A stretch of DNA of 10,146 nucleotides from Austwickia sp039812465 (GCA_039812465.1 JBDIAS010000116.1:1-10146), one strand, 5' to 3'; shown: positions 1 through 6,407, counted from the stretch's first letter. Notes: a model not told the origin generated them from the letters alone. Numbers and translations: made by a program.

Positions 1-51
1 GCGGCGGCCCGGCCCCTCTGATCACTGACACCGTTGCCAGTCCCATTCCCC

Positions 52-60
52 GGAGGTGAT
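52..60 (+). promoter_or_regulatory. Strong ribosome binding site for the S8 protease gene
   Basis: GGAGGTGAT is a full-length match to the anti-Shine-Dalgarno end of 16S rRNA. Its GGAGG core ends nine bases before the ATG at 66, which fixes that start. A second GGAGG at 61-65 touches the ATG and is too close to serve it. Only 65 bases of upstream sequence are visible and no convincing promoter could be picked out of them. Confidence 0.75.
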
Positions 61-65
61 GGAGG

Positions 66-1322
66 ATGTCGTTCCCCACACAGGTCAGCGTCGCGTCAGA
101 CGCGAACCACGGTTGTACGTACTGTCTCGACGAGCTCGTGGTGGCGCTCCCGCATGCCGCGCTCGTGACCGGCGTCCTCGCGCGCTGGTGCTGCCGGCCG
201 CAGATCGCGGACGGGGACGCGCACCGCGTCCTGCGGCTCGCGCGGATGACGCTGGACGCGACCACCGGAGCTCGCCATCTGAGCGGCGACCCTGCCCTGG
301 CGCCTCTGGTGGAGAAGGTGCGGCGACGGCTCGACGCCGAGGGTCGTGCGCCCACCGACCTGGACCTCGTGAGCGGGTGCCTGCGGGCGTATTGCGCTCA
401 GGAGTACGGGGGGTGGGTCCCGGTCCTCGGTAAGAACCGTGTGGTGACGCGGTCGCTGTACGTGATCGATATGCAGGAGGAGCACGGCTACGCCGCGGCG
501 CCGGAGTGGGTCTTCGGTGATGCGTCCCGGCAGCCGACGATCGGGCCGCGACCCGAGAGGTCGATCGGCGACATCGACGTGGACGTCATCGACACCGCGG
601 TGTGGCCCCACCCCTGGTTGACCGGCGGCGTGACGGCCCCGGGGTCGGCGCTGCTGTCCCGCCCGAAGCCCGGCGACCCCGTGCACGCGACGTTCGTGGC
701 CGGGCTCATCCTGCGCCAGGCGCCGGCGGCGACGGTGCGGGTCCGCGACGTGTTCGGCGGCGCGGCGTCGGGGGAGTCCTGGGATCTCGCGTGCGCCATC
801 GCGGACGTCGCGAGCAAGCAGCCGCGCGTGCTCAACCTCTCCCTCGGGTGCGTGACCGACGACGCGCAGCCGCCGCTGTCGCTGACCGCCGCCCTGGACT
901 GTCTGCCGACGGACACCATGGTCATCGCTGCGGCGGGGAACGAGGATCCCGCGAGGGTGGCGGGCGGCGCCTGCCCGCGGCCCGACTGGCCCGCCGCGCT
1001 CCCGAACGTCGTGGCCGTCGGCGCGCTCGACGGGGACGGGCGTCGGGCCCGGTTCAGCGCCGACGCGCCGTGGGTCGACGTGGTCGCCCCGGGGGTGGAC
1101 GTGCTGAGCACGGCGGTCGCCCCGCTGCACGACCAGGCGGAGTTCGCGTCGTGGAGCGGTACCTCGTTCGCCGCCGCGGTGGTCAGCGGCGCTCTCGCGG
1201 CGCGGTTGGACGACGACACGAACCCGCGCTCGGCCTGGGATGAGCTGGTGCGCGACTGCGCGGTGGACGCCTCGGGTCGCCCGGCGGTCCCGTTGCAGGC
1301 GTTCCCGGCGGTGACGCCATGA
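66..1322 (+). CDS. S8 family (subtilisin-like) serine protease, probably intracellular
   Basis: This 418-residue protein carries the full subtilase triad in the usual order. Asp176 lies in VIDTA, His207 in HATFVAG (the common HGT is HAT here), and Ser367 in SGTSFAAA. The oxyanion-hole Asn292 is in AAAGNED, and a VVAPGVDV strand precedes the serine. The catalytic domain covers about residues 168-385. Residues 1-165 match no family I recognise; they include a CTYC pair (17-20) and Cys42-Cys43, so a metal-binding or regulatory region is possible. There is no hydrophobic signal peptide and no C-terminal membrane anchor, unlike mycosins or secreted subtilisins, so action in the cytoplasm is likely. 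The gene overlaps the sigma factor gene by ATGA at 1319-1322 and is presumably co-transcribed with it. Family assignment is secure. The substrate is unknown; a sigma-factor inhibitor or a product of the neighbouring genes is an inference. Confidence 0.93.
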   Translation: MSFPTQVSVASDANHGCTYCLDELVVALPHAALVTGVLARWCCRPQIADGDAHRVLRLARMTLDATTGARHLSGDPALAPLVEKVRRRLDAEGRAPTDLDLVSGCLRAYCAQEYGGWVPVLGKNRVVTRSLYVIDMQEEHGYAAAPEWVFGDASRQPTIGPRPERSIGDIDVDVIDTAVWPHPWLTGGVTAPGSALLSRPKPGDPVHATFVAGLILRQAPAATVRVRDVFGGAASGESWDLACAIADVASKQPRVLNLSLGCVTDDAQPPLSLTAALDCLPTDTMVIAAAGNEDPARVAGGACPRPDWPAALPNVVAVGALDGDGRRARFSADAPWVDVVAPGVDVLSTAVAPLHDQAEFASWSGTSFAAAVVSGALAARLDDDTNPRSAWDELVRDCAVDASGRPAVPLQAFPAVTP

Positions 1323-1939
1323 CGGCTGTGCCGCGCGCGTCGGCGCCACCGCTTGCCGAGCTGGTGGCGGCCGCGCGCGCCGGCGACCAGGGCGCGTGGA
1401 ACGCGATCGTGGACCGGTACGCGGGTCTGGTCTGGGCCGTGTGCCGGCAGTGCCGCCTGAGTACCGCGGACGCCGCGGACGTGTCCCAGACCGTGTGGTT
1501 GCGGGTCGTGGAGCGGCTCGACGGACTGCGTGAGCCCGAGGCGTTCCCGGGCTGGCTGGTGACGATCACCCGCCGCGAGGTCTACCGGTTGAGCTCCTCC
1601 GCCTGGTCGTCGAGGGTGACCGAGTCGGTGGACGCTGCCCCCTGGCTCGTCCCGGAGACGGCCACGGAGTCCGGCCCGGAGGACGCGGTCCTGGCGGCCG
1701 AATGTCGGGCGGTTCTGCAGGAGGCCTTCGCCGGGCTCCCGGAGCACTGCCGGCGCCTGATCACGATGCTCTACGGCAGCGGCGCCGGGGCCAGCTACGC
1801 GGAGATCAGCGAACGGCTGTCGATGCCGATCGGCGGGATCGGCCCGACGCGGTCCCGGTGCCTGGCGAAGCTGCGGCGCGACCCCGTGTTCGTCCGGTGG
1901 GCGCAGGGACGAGAGACGACGAAGGAGGTGGCGACATGA
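1319..1939 (+). CDS. Sigma-70 family RNA polymerase sigma factor (ECF-like)
   Basis: The protein has 206 residues, the usual size for a two-domain ECF-type sigma factor. Region 2 spans about residues 14-92, with AGDQGAWNAIVDRY, the DAADVSQTVWLRV segment typical of sigma2 core binding and -10 recognition, and FPGWLVTITRREVYR. A variable linker (about 93-125) joins it to region 4 (about 134-190), which begins LPEHCRRLITMLY and holds a helix-turn-helix around SYAEISERL and the recognition helix PTRSRCLAKLRR. The start ATG overlaps the protease stop, with a near-consensus GGCGGTGA six bases upstream, so translation is coupled. The stop overlaps the start of the next gene. Sigma factors of this type are commonly encoded beside CHAT proteins in actinobacteria. 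It should direct RNA polymerase to a small regulon. No classical membrane-bound zinc anti-sigma factor is encoded nearby, so control may depend on the neighbouring proteins. Confidence 0.9.
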   Translation: MTAVPRASAPPLAELVAAARAGDQGAWNAIVDRYAGLVWAVCRQCRLSTADAADVSQTVWLRVVERLDGLREPEAFPGWLVTITRREVYRLSSSAWSSRVTESVDAAPWLVPETATESGPEDAVLAAECRAVLQEAFAGLPEHCRRLITMLYGSGAGASYAEISERLSMPIGGIGPTRSRCLAKLRRDPVFVRWAQGRETTKEVAT

Positions 1940-2487
1940 CGGAGCCGACGCCCGCATGGGAGAGCGACGAGGGACTGTTGATGCTCGTGCAGGACGCGTT
2001 GAACGCGCCGGACGCCGTGCCGCCTGCCGTGAAGCGTGCGGCCTACGATGCCTTCACGTGGCGCACGATCGACGCCGAACTGGCGTCGCTCGCCGAGGAC
2101 GTGCTGCCCGGCGTGGACCCGGCAGGCGTGGACTCGGCAGGCGTGGACTCGGCAGGCGTGGACTCGGCAGGCGTGCACCCGGTCGGCGTCGAGGCGACCG
2201 GTCTGGAGGTGGCCCTGACGCGGTCGGTCCAGGCGGACGTGACGGCGTTGACGCTGGCCAGCCCCTCGGTGACGTTCGAGCTGCAGGTGCTGCCCGGGAT
2301 CGTCCTGGGGCAGATGATCCCCGCGGGAGGACATCGCCTGGAGGTACAGCGGCTCGCCGGGCGAACGTACGAGGTGCCCGTCGACGACCTGGGCTGCTTC
2401 ACACTCGAGCCGGCCCCTGGCGGACTATTCCGTCTCCGCCTGGACGGCGACTCGATCGTGACGACGAGCTGGATCTCGCTGCCCTAG
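1936..2487 (+). CDS. Small protein of unknown function in the sigma/CHAT operon, with GVDSA repeats
   Basis: This 183-residue protein belongs to no named family I can assign. The ATG at 1936 is chosen because it overlaps the sigma factor stop (ATGA) and sits six bases after a strong GAAGGAGGTG. The frame stays open further upstream, but only inside the sigma factor gene. Residues 1-55 are acidic and helical, with a WRTIDAELASL segment that I recall in small proteins beside actinobacterial CHAT genes. Residues 59-88 are a five-residue tandem repeat (GVDPA, GVDSA three times, GVHPV, GVEAT). Residues about 105-183 look like a beta-rich domain: VTFELQVLPGI, then a GHRLEVQRL strand, a glycine-rich turn and WISLP at the end. 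There is no membrane segment. An anti-sigma factor, adaptor or protease substrate are all possible from context; none is shown by the sequence. Confidence 0.82.
   Translation: MTEPTPAWESDEGLLMLVQDALNAPDAVPPAVKRAAYDAFTWRTIDAELASLAEDVLPGVDPAGVDSAGVDSAGVDSAGVHPVGVEATGLEVALTRSVQADVTALTLASPSVTFELQVLPGIVLGQMIPAGGHRLEVQRLAGRTYEVPVDDLGCFTLEPAPGGLFRLRLDGDSIVTTSWISLP
2110..2199 (+). repeat. 15-bp tandem repeat coding for GVDSA units
   Basis: Five consecutive 15-base units begin at 2110, 2125, 2140, 2155 and 2170, followed by a degenerate sixth at 2185. The units at 2125, 2140 and 2155 are identical (GGCGTGGACTCGGCA); the first differs by one base and the fifth by a few. The period is a multiple of three, so copy number can change without breaking the frame, and the peptide linker between the two halves of the small protein would lengthen or shorten by five residues. 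Near-identity of the middle units suggests recent slippage. Confidence 0.93.
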
Positions 2488-2579
2488 GGTCGAGCGCTGG
2501 CGCTCGGAGTTGCAGTTTCGGTGCAGCGTACGCAGTTTCGGGTGTTCATCTTCCGCCGGAGGGGGCCTACCGTGGGTGC
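2488..2579 (+). promoter_or_regulatory. Leader region of the CHAT gene: hairpin plus spaced direct repeats
   Basis: The only real gap in the module lies here. A hairpin at 2491-2506 (CGAGCG-CTGG-CGCTCG, six perfect pairs) follows the stop codon by three bases. It has no T-run, so it may be an attenuator or processing site more than a terminator. Two exact copies of GCAGTTTCGG lie at 2512-2521 and 2532-2541, 20 bases apart (about two helical turns), as expected of an operator or activator site. A purine-rich GGAGGGGG at 2558-2565 is the only Shine-Dalgarno candidate; it lies 14 bases from the ATG, a long spacing. I cannot assign -35 and -10 boxes with confidence. Confidence 0.5.
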
Positions 2580-5315
2580 ATGACGGCGGTCGACGCGCGC
2601 AGCCTCGCGCGCGAGGCGGTCGAGACCGTGCCGAGGGATCCGGCCGGGGCACAACGTCTGGCCCGGCAGGCGGTGGCGACGGCCCGACGGTGTGACGATC
2701 CGGTGGCGCAGAGCCTGGCCGAACGCGCGTACGGGGTGGCTGACGTGCACCTCGGGCGACTGGCGAGGGCGACCGGCCACCTGCGGCGGGCCGTCGCCCT
2801 GGCGGACGGCGTGGACCCGCGTGTCGCCGCGGATGCCCGGATCTCTTTGGCGTTCGCGTTGACCAGGCAGGGCGACCTGCGCGGGGCCGTCAGCGAGATC
2901 AGTGAAGCGCTCGGAGGGCTCACGGGCGACCAGCGGGCGGCGGGGCTTGCCCAGAGGGCGGCGATCCAGCAGCAGCTGGGCCACCTGGACGCGGCGGAGG
3001 CCGACTATCGGGAGGCGCTGCCGGTCCTTCGGGCCGCCGACGACCGGGTCCGCGTGCAGAGGGTCCTGTCCAACCGCGGGGTGTTGCACGCGTTCCGACA
3101 TGAGTACGGAGCGGCAGCCCGGGATCTCCGCGAGGCGCTGGAGCTGTGCCAGGAGCTCAACCTCACCCTGGGGGAGGCGTACGTCCATGAGAACCTCGTA
3201 CTGGTTCATCGACGCCTCGGCGACGTCGACGCGGCCCTGGGCCACGCGCGGCGCGCAGATCGGCTCTATCGCGAGCTGGCGATGCCGACAGGCACGCTCG
3301 CCATGGAGCGCAGCGAGCTCCTGGTCTCGATCGGTCGCTGGTCGGAGGCCCGCGAGGCGGCCGAGGCAGCGGTCGGGGAGTTCCGCCGGGCGCGGCGCCG
3401 GATCAGCGTGCCCGAAGCCCGGTTGTTGGTCGCCCACACCGCGCTCCGCTCGGGGGCGCCGGACGTGGCGCTGCGGGAAGCGCGGTGGGCGCGCCGACAG
3501 TTCGCGGCCCAGGAGCGTACCGGCTTCGCCGCTCTCGCCGAGTGCCTGATGATGCTCGCCGCCCACGCGGATCCCGCCCGCCACGATCCCGACCCGCTGG
3601 AACTGGCCCGCGCGGCGTCCGCCGCAGAGCGCGCCGGGTGGCCGGATGCCGCCGCGGAGCTCCGGTTGCTCATCGGCCGCATGGCGCTCGCAGCCCTGGC
3701 TGACGTGGCGGACCGGGGTGACGACCCGGCGGGCGATCGGGGTGAGGATCTGGCGGTTGCCCGGGGCGACGATCTGGCGGAACGCGAGCTGCGGGTTGTC
3801 GCCGCACGTCGCCACCGGGGTCCGGCGCGGGTGCGGGTGCGGGCCTGGTACGCGGAAGCGCTGCTCCGCCGCCTGCGCGGCGAGGAGAGGGCCGCGGCGC
3901 GCGCCGCCGCACGGGGTGTGGACGTTCTGGAGGAGTTCCGCACGACGATCCACGCCACCGACCTGCGCGCCGGCCTCTCGGCGCTGGGCGTGGACCTGGC
4001 CGCCCTCGGGGTGGAGCACGCGCTCCGCCGATCCTCCCCGCGGCTGCTGTTCGCCTGGGCCGAGCGCAGCCGGGCGCGCCAGCTGCTCCAACCCCCCGCG
4101 CCCGCGCAACCGAACTCGCGGCTGGGGCAGCGACTGGCGGAGCTGCGCGCGATCACCGCCGAGGCCGAGCAGCGTCGGGCGGCAGGCGAGGACGTGACGC
4201 CCCTGGTCAGGGCTCAGATCGCGGCGGAGCAAGAGCTGCGAGACCTGGGCCGGGAGGGCAAGGGCAGCCCCGGCGGTCGGTCGGAGCCGTGGACGTGGCC
4301 GCGCCTGATCGACGCCCTGGGCGAGGACGCGCTCGTCGAGTTCGTCGAGTCGCGCGGCAGCTTGCACGCGCTCACGGTCGTGGACGGGCGGGTCCGTCGC
4401 CACGAGGTCGGCTCGGCGGCGAGCGTGGCCGAGATCGCGCGGTGGTTCCCGTTCGGCCTGCGCCGCCTCGCTACCGCGACCGAGTGGACACCGGCCACCG
4501 ATGCGGCGGCAGACTTGGTACGGCGTCAGGCGGTACGCGTCGAGGAGCAGGTCCTCGCTCCCCTCCTGCGCCGGATCGGGGATCGGCGCGTGGTCGTCGT
4601 GCCGACAGCGCCGCTGCATTCCCTGCCCTGGTCGCAGCTACCCGCACTCCGGGGACGCCCGGTGACGGTAGCGCCCTCGGCCGCCCTGTGGCTTCGTACC
4701 GCGGAGCGCCGGCCCACGAGCGGGCCGGTGGTTGTCGTCGCGGGGCCCGGGCTACGCGGCGCCGAGCCGGAAGCGGCCCAGGTGGCCCGCCTCCATAGGG
4801 CGGCCCGAGTCCTGGTCGGATCCGGCGCCGGTCATCGCGAGGTCACCGCAGCTCTGTCCGGAGCGAGGTTGGCCCACATCGCGGCGCACGGTCACCTGCG
4901 CCGGGACAATCCGCTGCTGTCGAGCATCGGCCTGGCCGACGGGCCGGTGACGGTCTACGACCTGGAGCAGATCGACCGCCTCCCCGAGACCGTGGTGCTG
5001 GCGGCCTGCGAGGTGGGCGACAGCGTGGTGCTCGCGGGCGACGAGCTCCTCGGCCTGGCCGTGGGGTTCCTCACCCGAGGCACACGCAACGTGGTCGCCT
5101 CGGTCGTCCCCGTACCCGATGCGGCCACCCAACCGCTGATGGTGGCCCTGCACCGGCGGCTGGCGGACGGCGCCCCCGTAGCGGAGGCCCTCGCGGACGC
5201 CCAGCTGAGGCTGGGGGACGAGAACCCGGCGGCCATTGCCGCGGCCGCCGGGTTCATCTGTCTGGGGGCGGGGTTCACGATCGGCCCGTCGGGTGCAGCG
5301 TCCCGTCAGGCCTAG
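2580..5315 (+). CDS. TPR-CHAT protein (caspase-like cysteine protease with tetratricopeptide repeats)
   Basis: The protein has 911 residues. The C-terminal part (about 570-900) is a CHAT domain: VVVVPTAPLHSLPW at 671-684, the catalytic His770 in IAAHGHLR, and the catalytic Cys810 in VVLAACEVG, followed by GDELLGLAVGFLTRGTRNVVAS and a closing AGFICLGAG strand. Both dyad residues are present, so an active protease is expected. The N-terminal 500 residues are alpha-helical repeats typical of TPR/CHAT proteins (for example GHLDAAEADYREALPVL and GDVDAALGHARRADRLYREL), which in this family sense a partner or ligand. Residues 379-402 form a charged RGDD/RGED linker. No signal peptide or membrane segment is visible. 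The frame is open far upstream, but ATG 2580 is the first good in-frame start after the 1936-2487 gene. CHAT proteases are caspase relatives found in bacterial conflict and cell-death systems; the substrate here is unknown. Confidence 0.92.
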   Translation: MTAVDARSLAREAVETVPRDPAGAQRLARQAVATARRCDDPVAQSLAERAYGVADVHLGRLARATGHLRRAVALADGVDPRVAADARISLAFALTRQGDLRGAVSEISEALGGLTGDQRAAGLAQRAAIQQQLGHLDAAEADYREALPVLRAADDRVRVQRVLSNRGVLHAFRHEYGAAARDLREALELCQELNLTLGEAYVHENLVLVHRRLGDVDAALGHARRADRLYRELAMPTGTLAMERSELLVSIGRWSEAREAAEAAVGEFRRARRRISVPEARLLVAHTALRSGAPDVALREARWARRQFAAQERTGFAALAECLMMLAAHADPARHDPDPLELARAASAAERAGWPDAAAELRLLIGRMALAALADVADRGDDPAGDRGEDLAVARGDDLAERELRVVAARRHRGPARVRVRAWYAEALLRRLRGEERAAARAAARGVDVLEEFRTTIHATDLRAGLSALGVDLAALGVEHALRRSSPRLLFAWAERSRARQLLQPPAPAQPNSRLGQRLAELRAITAEAEQRRAAGEDVTPLVRAQIAAEQELRDLGREGKGSPGGRSEPWTWPRLIDALGEDALVEFVESRGSLHALTVVDGRVRRHEVGSAASVAEIARWFPFGLRRLATATEWTPATDAAADLVRRQAVRVEEQVLAPLLRRIGDRRVVVVPTAPLHSLPWSQLPALRGRPVTVAPSAALWLRTAERRPTSGPVVVVAGPGLRGAEPEAAQVARLHRAARVLVGSGAGHREVTAALSGARLAHIAAHGHLRRDNPLLSSIGLADGPVTVYDLEQIDRLPETVVLAACEVGDSVVLAGDELLGLAVGFLTRGTRNVVASVVPVPDAATQPLMVALHRRLADGAPVAEALADAQLRLGDENPAAIAAAAGFICLGAGFTIGPSGAASRQA
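3714..3785 (+). repeat. Three 24-bp imperfect repeats inside the CHAT gene
   Basis: Units start at 3714, 3738 and 3762 and encode RGDDPAGD, RGEDLAVA and RGDDLAER. The copies have diverged by a few bases each but keep the CGGGG(T/C)GA(C/G)GA core. The segment is highly charged and lies between helical repeat regions, so it probably acts as a flexible, length-variable linker. Confidence 0.8.
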
Positions 5316-5332
5316 GTGTCGCCAGGGCTCGA

Positions 5333-5355
5333 CGAGGTGCTCCCCGGAGCACTCG
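5333..5355 (+). terminator. Possible terminator hairpin after the CHAT gene
   Basis: GTGCTC (5337-5342), a CCCG loop and GAGCAC (5347-5352) form a six-pair GC-rich stem, extendable by CGA/TCG across one bulged G. It begins 18 bases after the CHAT stop codon, in the gap between two convergent genes. No T-tract follows, which is common for high-GC actinobacterial terminators but lowers certainty. Confidence 0.45.
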
Positions 5356-5427
5356 TACGGGGATCTCGGCCTCAGAGGATTGCCCCGGAGCACTCGTACG
5401 GGGATTTCGGCCTCAGAGGATTGCCCC
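5342..5427. repeat. 41-bp tandem duplication in the convergent intergenic region
   Basis: The unit at 5342-5382 is repeated at 5383-5423 with a single difference (GGATCTCGG against GGATTTCGG), and the first four bases start again at 5424-5427. Each copy contains CCCCGGAGCACTCGTACGGGG-type sequence, where CCCCG and CGGGG can pair across 11 bases, and CCTCAGAGG near its end. The first copy also supplies one arm of the hairpin after the CHAT gene. It lies in 159 non-coding bases between the CHAT stop and the SRPBCC stop. Confidence 0.92.
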
Positions 5428-5451
5428 GCTGCGCGTGGGACCTGAGCGCCG

Positions 5452-5483
5452 GTGGGTGTCAGCGCGCGTGGGTGTCAGCGCGC
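5452..5483. repeat. Perfect 16-bp tandem duplication across a gene end
   Basis: GTGGGTGTCAGCGCGC occurs at 5452-5467 and again, without a single change, at 5468-5483. The second copy holds the stop codon of the minus-strand SRPBCC gene (5475-5477) and its last two codons. The first copy is downstream of that stop on the minus strand. Because 16 is not a multiple of three, the duplication could not simply lengthen the protein. Confidence 0.9.
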
Positions 5484-5936
5484 GGCGGCGTCGGCGAGCC
5501 GGACGAGGCTGTCCTCCAGCTGGGCCTCGGTGATCAGGGGGAACGTGACCTTCTGGAGGATCTCCTTGTCGGTGACCTTGCTCCAGTCGTAGGTGAGCCG
5601 GACCAGGGTCTCGTCGGCCCCCTGCGACGTCAGCTCCCAGATCCACTCCCAGCCGGGCGGTTCGGTGCCGGCGGGCGCGGTCTTCCAGGCGACCAGGGCG
5701 TTCTCGGAGTACCCGGTGACGTGGTTGTCGGTCTTGTACTCCCCGCCCATGTGCTCGCCCTCCATGTCCATGGTGAACACGTCGCCGACGGCCTTGATCC
5801 GCTCGGCGTGCTCGTCAGCCCGGATGAAACCGGACCCGTCGAGCTCGAGGTGGCGCTTGGGGTTGGTCAGCACGTTGAAGATGGCGGCCGTGGAGGCCGG
5901 AATGACGCGTTCGACGGTCAGCTTCTTGTCATCCAT
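5475..5936 (-). CDS. SRPBCC / AHSA1-like (START-fold) ligand-binding protein
   Basis: This 153-residue protein has the layout of the SRPBCC superfamily. It opens with a KLTVERVIPASTAAIFNVLTNP strand-helix, which is the usual 'interior pocket' start (residues 5-26). A helix/strand HLELDGSG follows, then MDMEGEHMGGEYKTDNHVTGYSENALVAWKT (about 56-86), WEWIWELTSQGADETLVRLTYDW (about 96-118) and a long C-terminal helix ending ADAAAR. Such proteins bind hydrophobic ligands; some act on polyketides or assist Hsp90, but many have no known activity, and nothing here indicates the ligand. Cytoplasmic; no signal or membrane segment. The start at 5936 has only a weak AAGGGG element upstream. The gene faces the CHAT gene end to end and seems independent of it. 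Confidence 0.9.
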   Translation of the reverse strand: MDDKKLTVERVIPASTAAIFNVLTNPKRHLELDGSGFIRADEHAERIKAVGDVFTMDMEGEHMGGEYKTDNHVTGYSENALVAWKTAPAGTEPPGWEWIWELTSQGADETLVRLTYDWSKVTDKEILQKVTFPLITEAQLEDSLVRLADAAAR

Positions 5937-5974
5937 GGCCGAGCATTACCCCTTCGGCGGGATCTCACGCGGGC

Positions 5975-6003
5975 GTGCGGATGTCTAACGCAGACATGCG
6001 CGC
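5975..6003. promoter_or_regulatory. Inverted repeat upstream of the SRPBCC gene
   Basis: ATGTCT (5981-5986) and AGACAT (5992-5997) form a perfect six-base inverted repeat around AACGC, and GCG/CGC pairs continue outside a single G-G mismatch. Its inner edge is about 45 bases upstream of the SRPBCC start codon, a suitable place for a repressor or activator dimer. No regulator gene is adjacent. Confidence 0.4.
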
Positions 6004-6146
6004 AGGAAGGGTCGGTGGCCCTCGCCGACTCCCGAGGCCCGCTCGTCAGTTTTACCGGTGAGGTGACCGCGGCGGCGACGGGTCGCACCCGTGAGGGAAC
6101 CGCGGGGGTGGTGAGCGGCGCCCGTTACCCACACGGGCTCGCGTGC

Positions 6147-6255
6147 GTTCCGACCGACCTACTCGATCGGACTTCTCATCTAATGAGACGTGCTGGAACA
6201 GGTCTTTTGTCATCACTGTGAGGCGCGCAGGCTCATCGAGTAGGTCGCTCGGAAC
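6147..6255. repeat. 109-bp unit bounded by 21-bp inverted repeats (MITE-like or structured)
   Basis: The left arm, 6147-6167, is the reverse complement of the right arm, 6235-6255, at 20 of 21 positions; the mismatch is the eighth base from the outer end. The outer ends read GTTCCGA and TCGGAAC, and the inner 13 bases pair perfectly (CGACCTACTCGAT with ATCGAGTAGGTCG). The 67 bases between the arms are AT-richer than the window and contain the TCTCAT-CTA-ATGAGA hairpin. No target-site duplication is evident beside the arms and no transposase is encoded. It could be a small non-autonomous transposon remnant, a structured RNA or a recombination site. Confidence 0.65.
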
Positions 6256-6372
6256 ATGGTTACCGGCTCTGGCGGGTGCCCCCTCCGCGTCTGCGGATCC
6301 GTCACGGTCACGCTTCGGGCCTGAACACAACAGGTCGTACTCCCTCCGGCCACCACGTCGAGAGCTTGCGCC

Positions 6373-6407
6373 GCGTGCATGCACGCGCATGCACGCTCGC
6401 GTATGGT
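6373..6407 (+). promoter_or_regulatory. Operator/promoter of the toxin-antitoxin pair; probable leaderless start
   Basis: A perfect 14-base palindrome, GCGTGCATGCACGC, lies at 6373-6386, and its right ten bases, GCATGCACGC, are repeated directly at 6387-6396, one helical turn away. A -10-like TATGGT at 6402-6407 would start transcription about at the A of the ATG at 6414. No Shine-Dalgarno precedes that ATG, so a leaderless mRNA is likely. The palindrome would cover the -35 region, fitting autorepression by the antitoxin or antitoxin-toxin complex, the normal control of such pairs. Confidence 0.6.

Noticed and set aside
96..1349. Open frame of 417 codons antisense to the S8 protease
   Set aside because: Arg- and His-rich shadow of a subtilase gene whose triad is intact.
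1702..1935. Upstream extension of the small repeat protein or of the CHAT protein within the sigma factor gene
   Set aside because: Open frames only because of high GC; ATG 1936 has an ideal Shine-Dalgarno and stop-start overlap, and ATG 2580 is the first good start after that gene.
2484..4619. Long open frame of 711 codons on the minus strand, antisense to the CHAT gene
   Set aside because: It is a GC-bias shadow: Arg/Pro/Gly/Gln-rich with no recognisable domain, while the opposite strand has a clear TPR-CHAT protein with catalytic residues.
5342..5427. CRISPR array
   Set aside because: The 41-bp units are directly adjacent with no unique spacers, there are only two copies, and no cas gene is present, despite the TPR-CHAT protein being reminiscent of type III-E systems.
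5316..6221. Plus-strand frame of 301 codons running through the SRPBCC gene
   Set aside because: It starts directly at the CHAT stop, crosses the tandem repeats and is the reverse of a well-formed SRPBCC protein; the product looks Gly/Leu/Val-rich with no family features.
6052..6390. Minus-strand frame of 112 codons, with a stretch around LLDEPARLTVMTKDL that reads like protein
   Set aside because: No recognised family, no ribosome binding site seen, Arg/Pro-rich ends, and it overlaps the inverted-repeat unit and the antitoxin operator.
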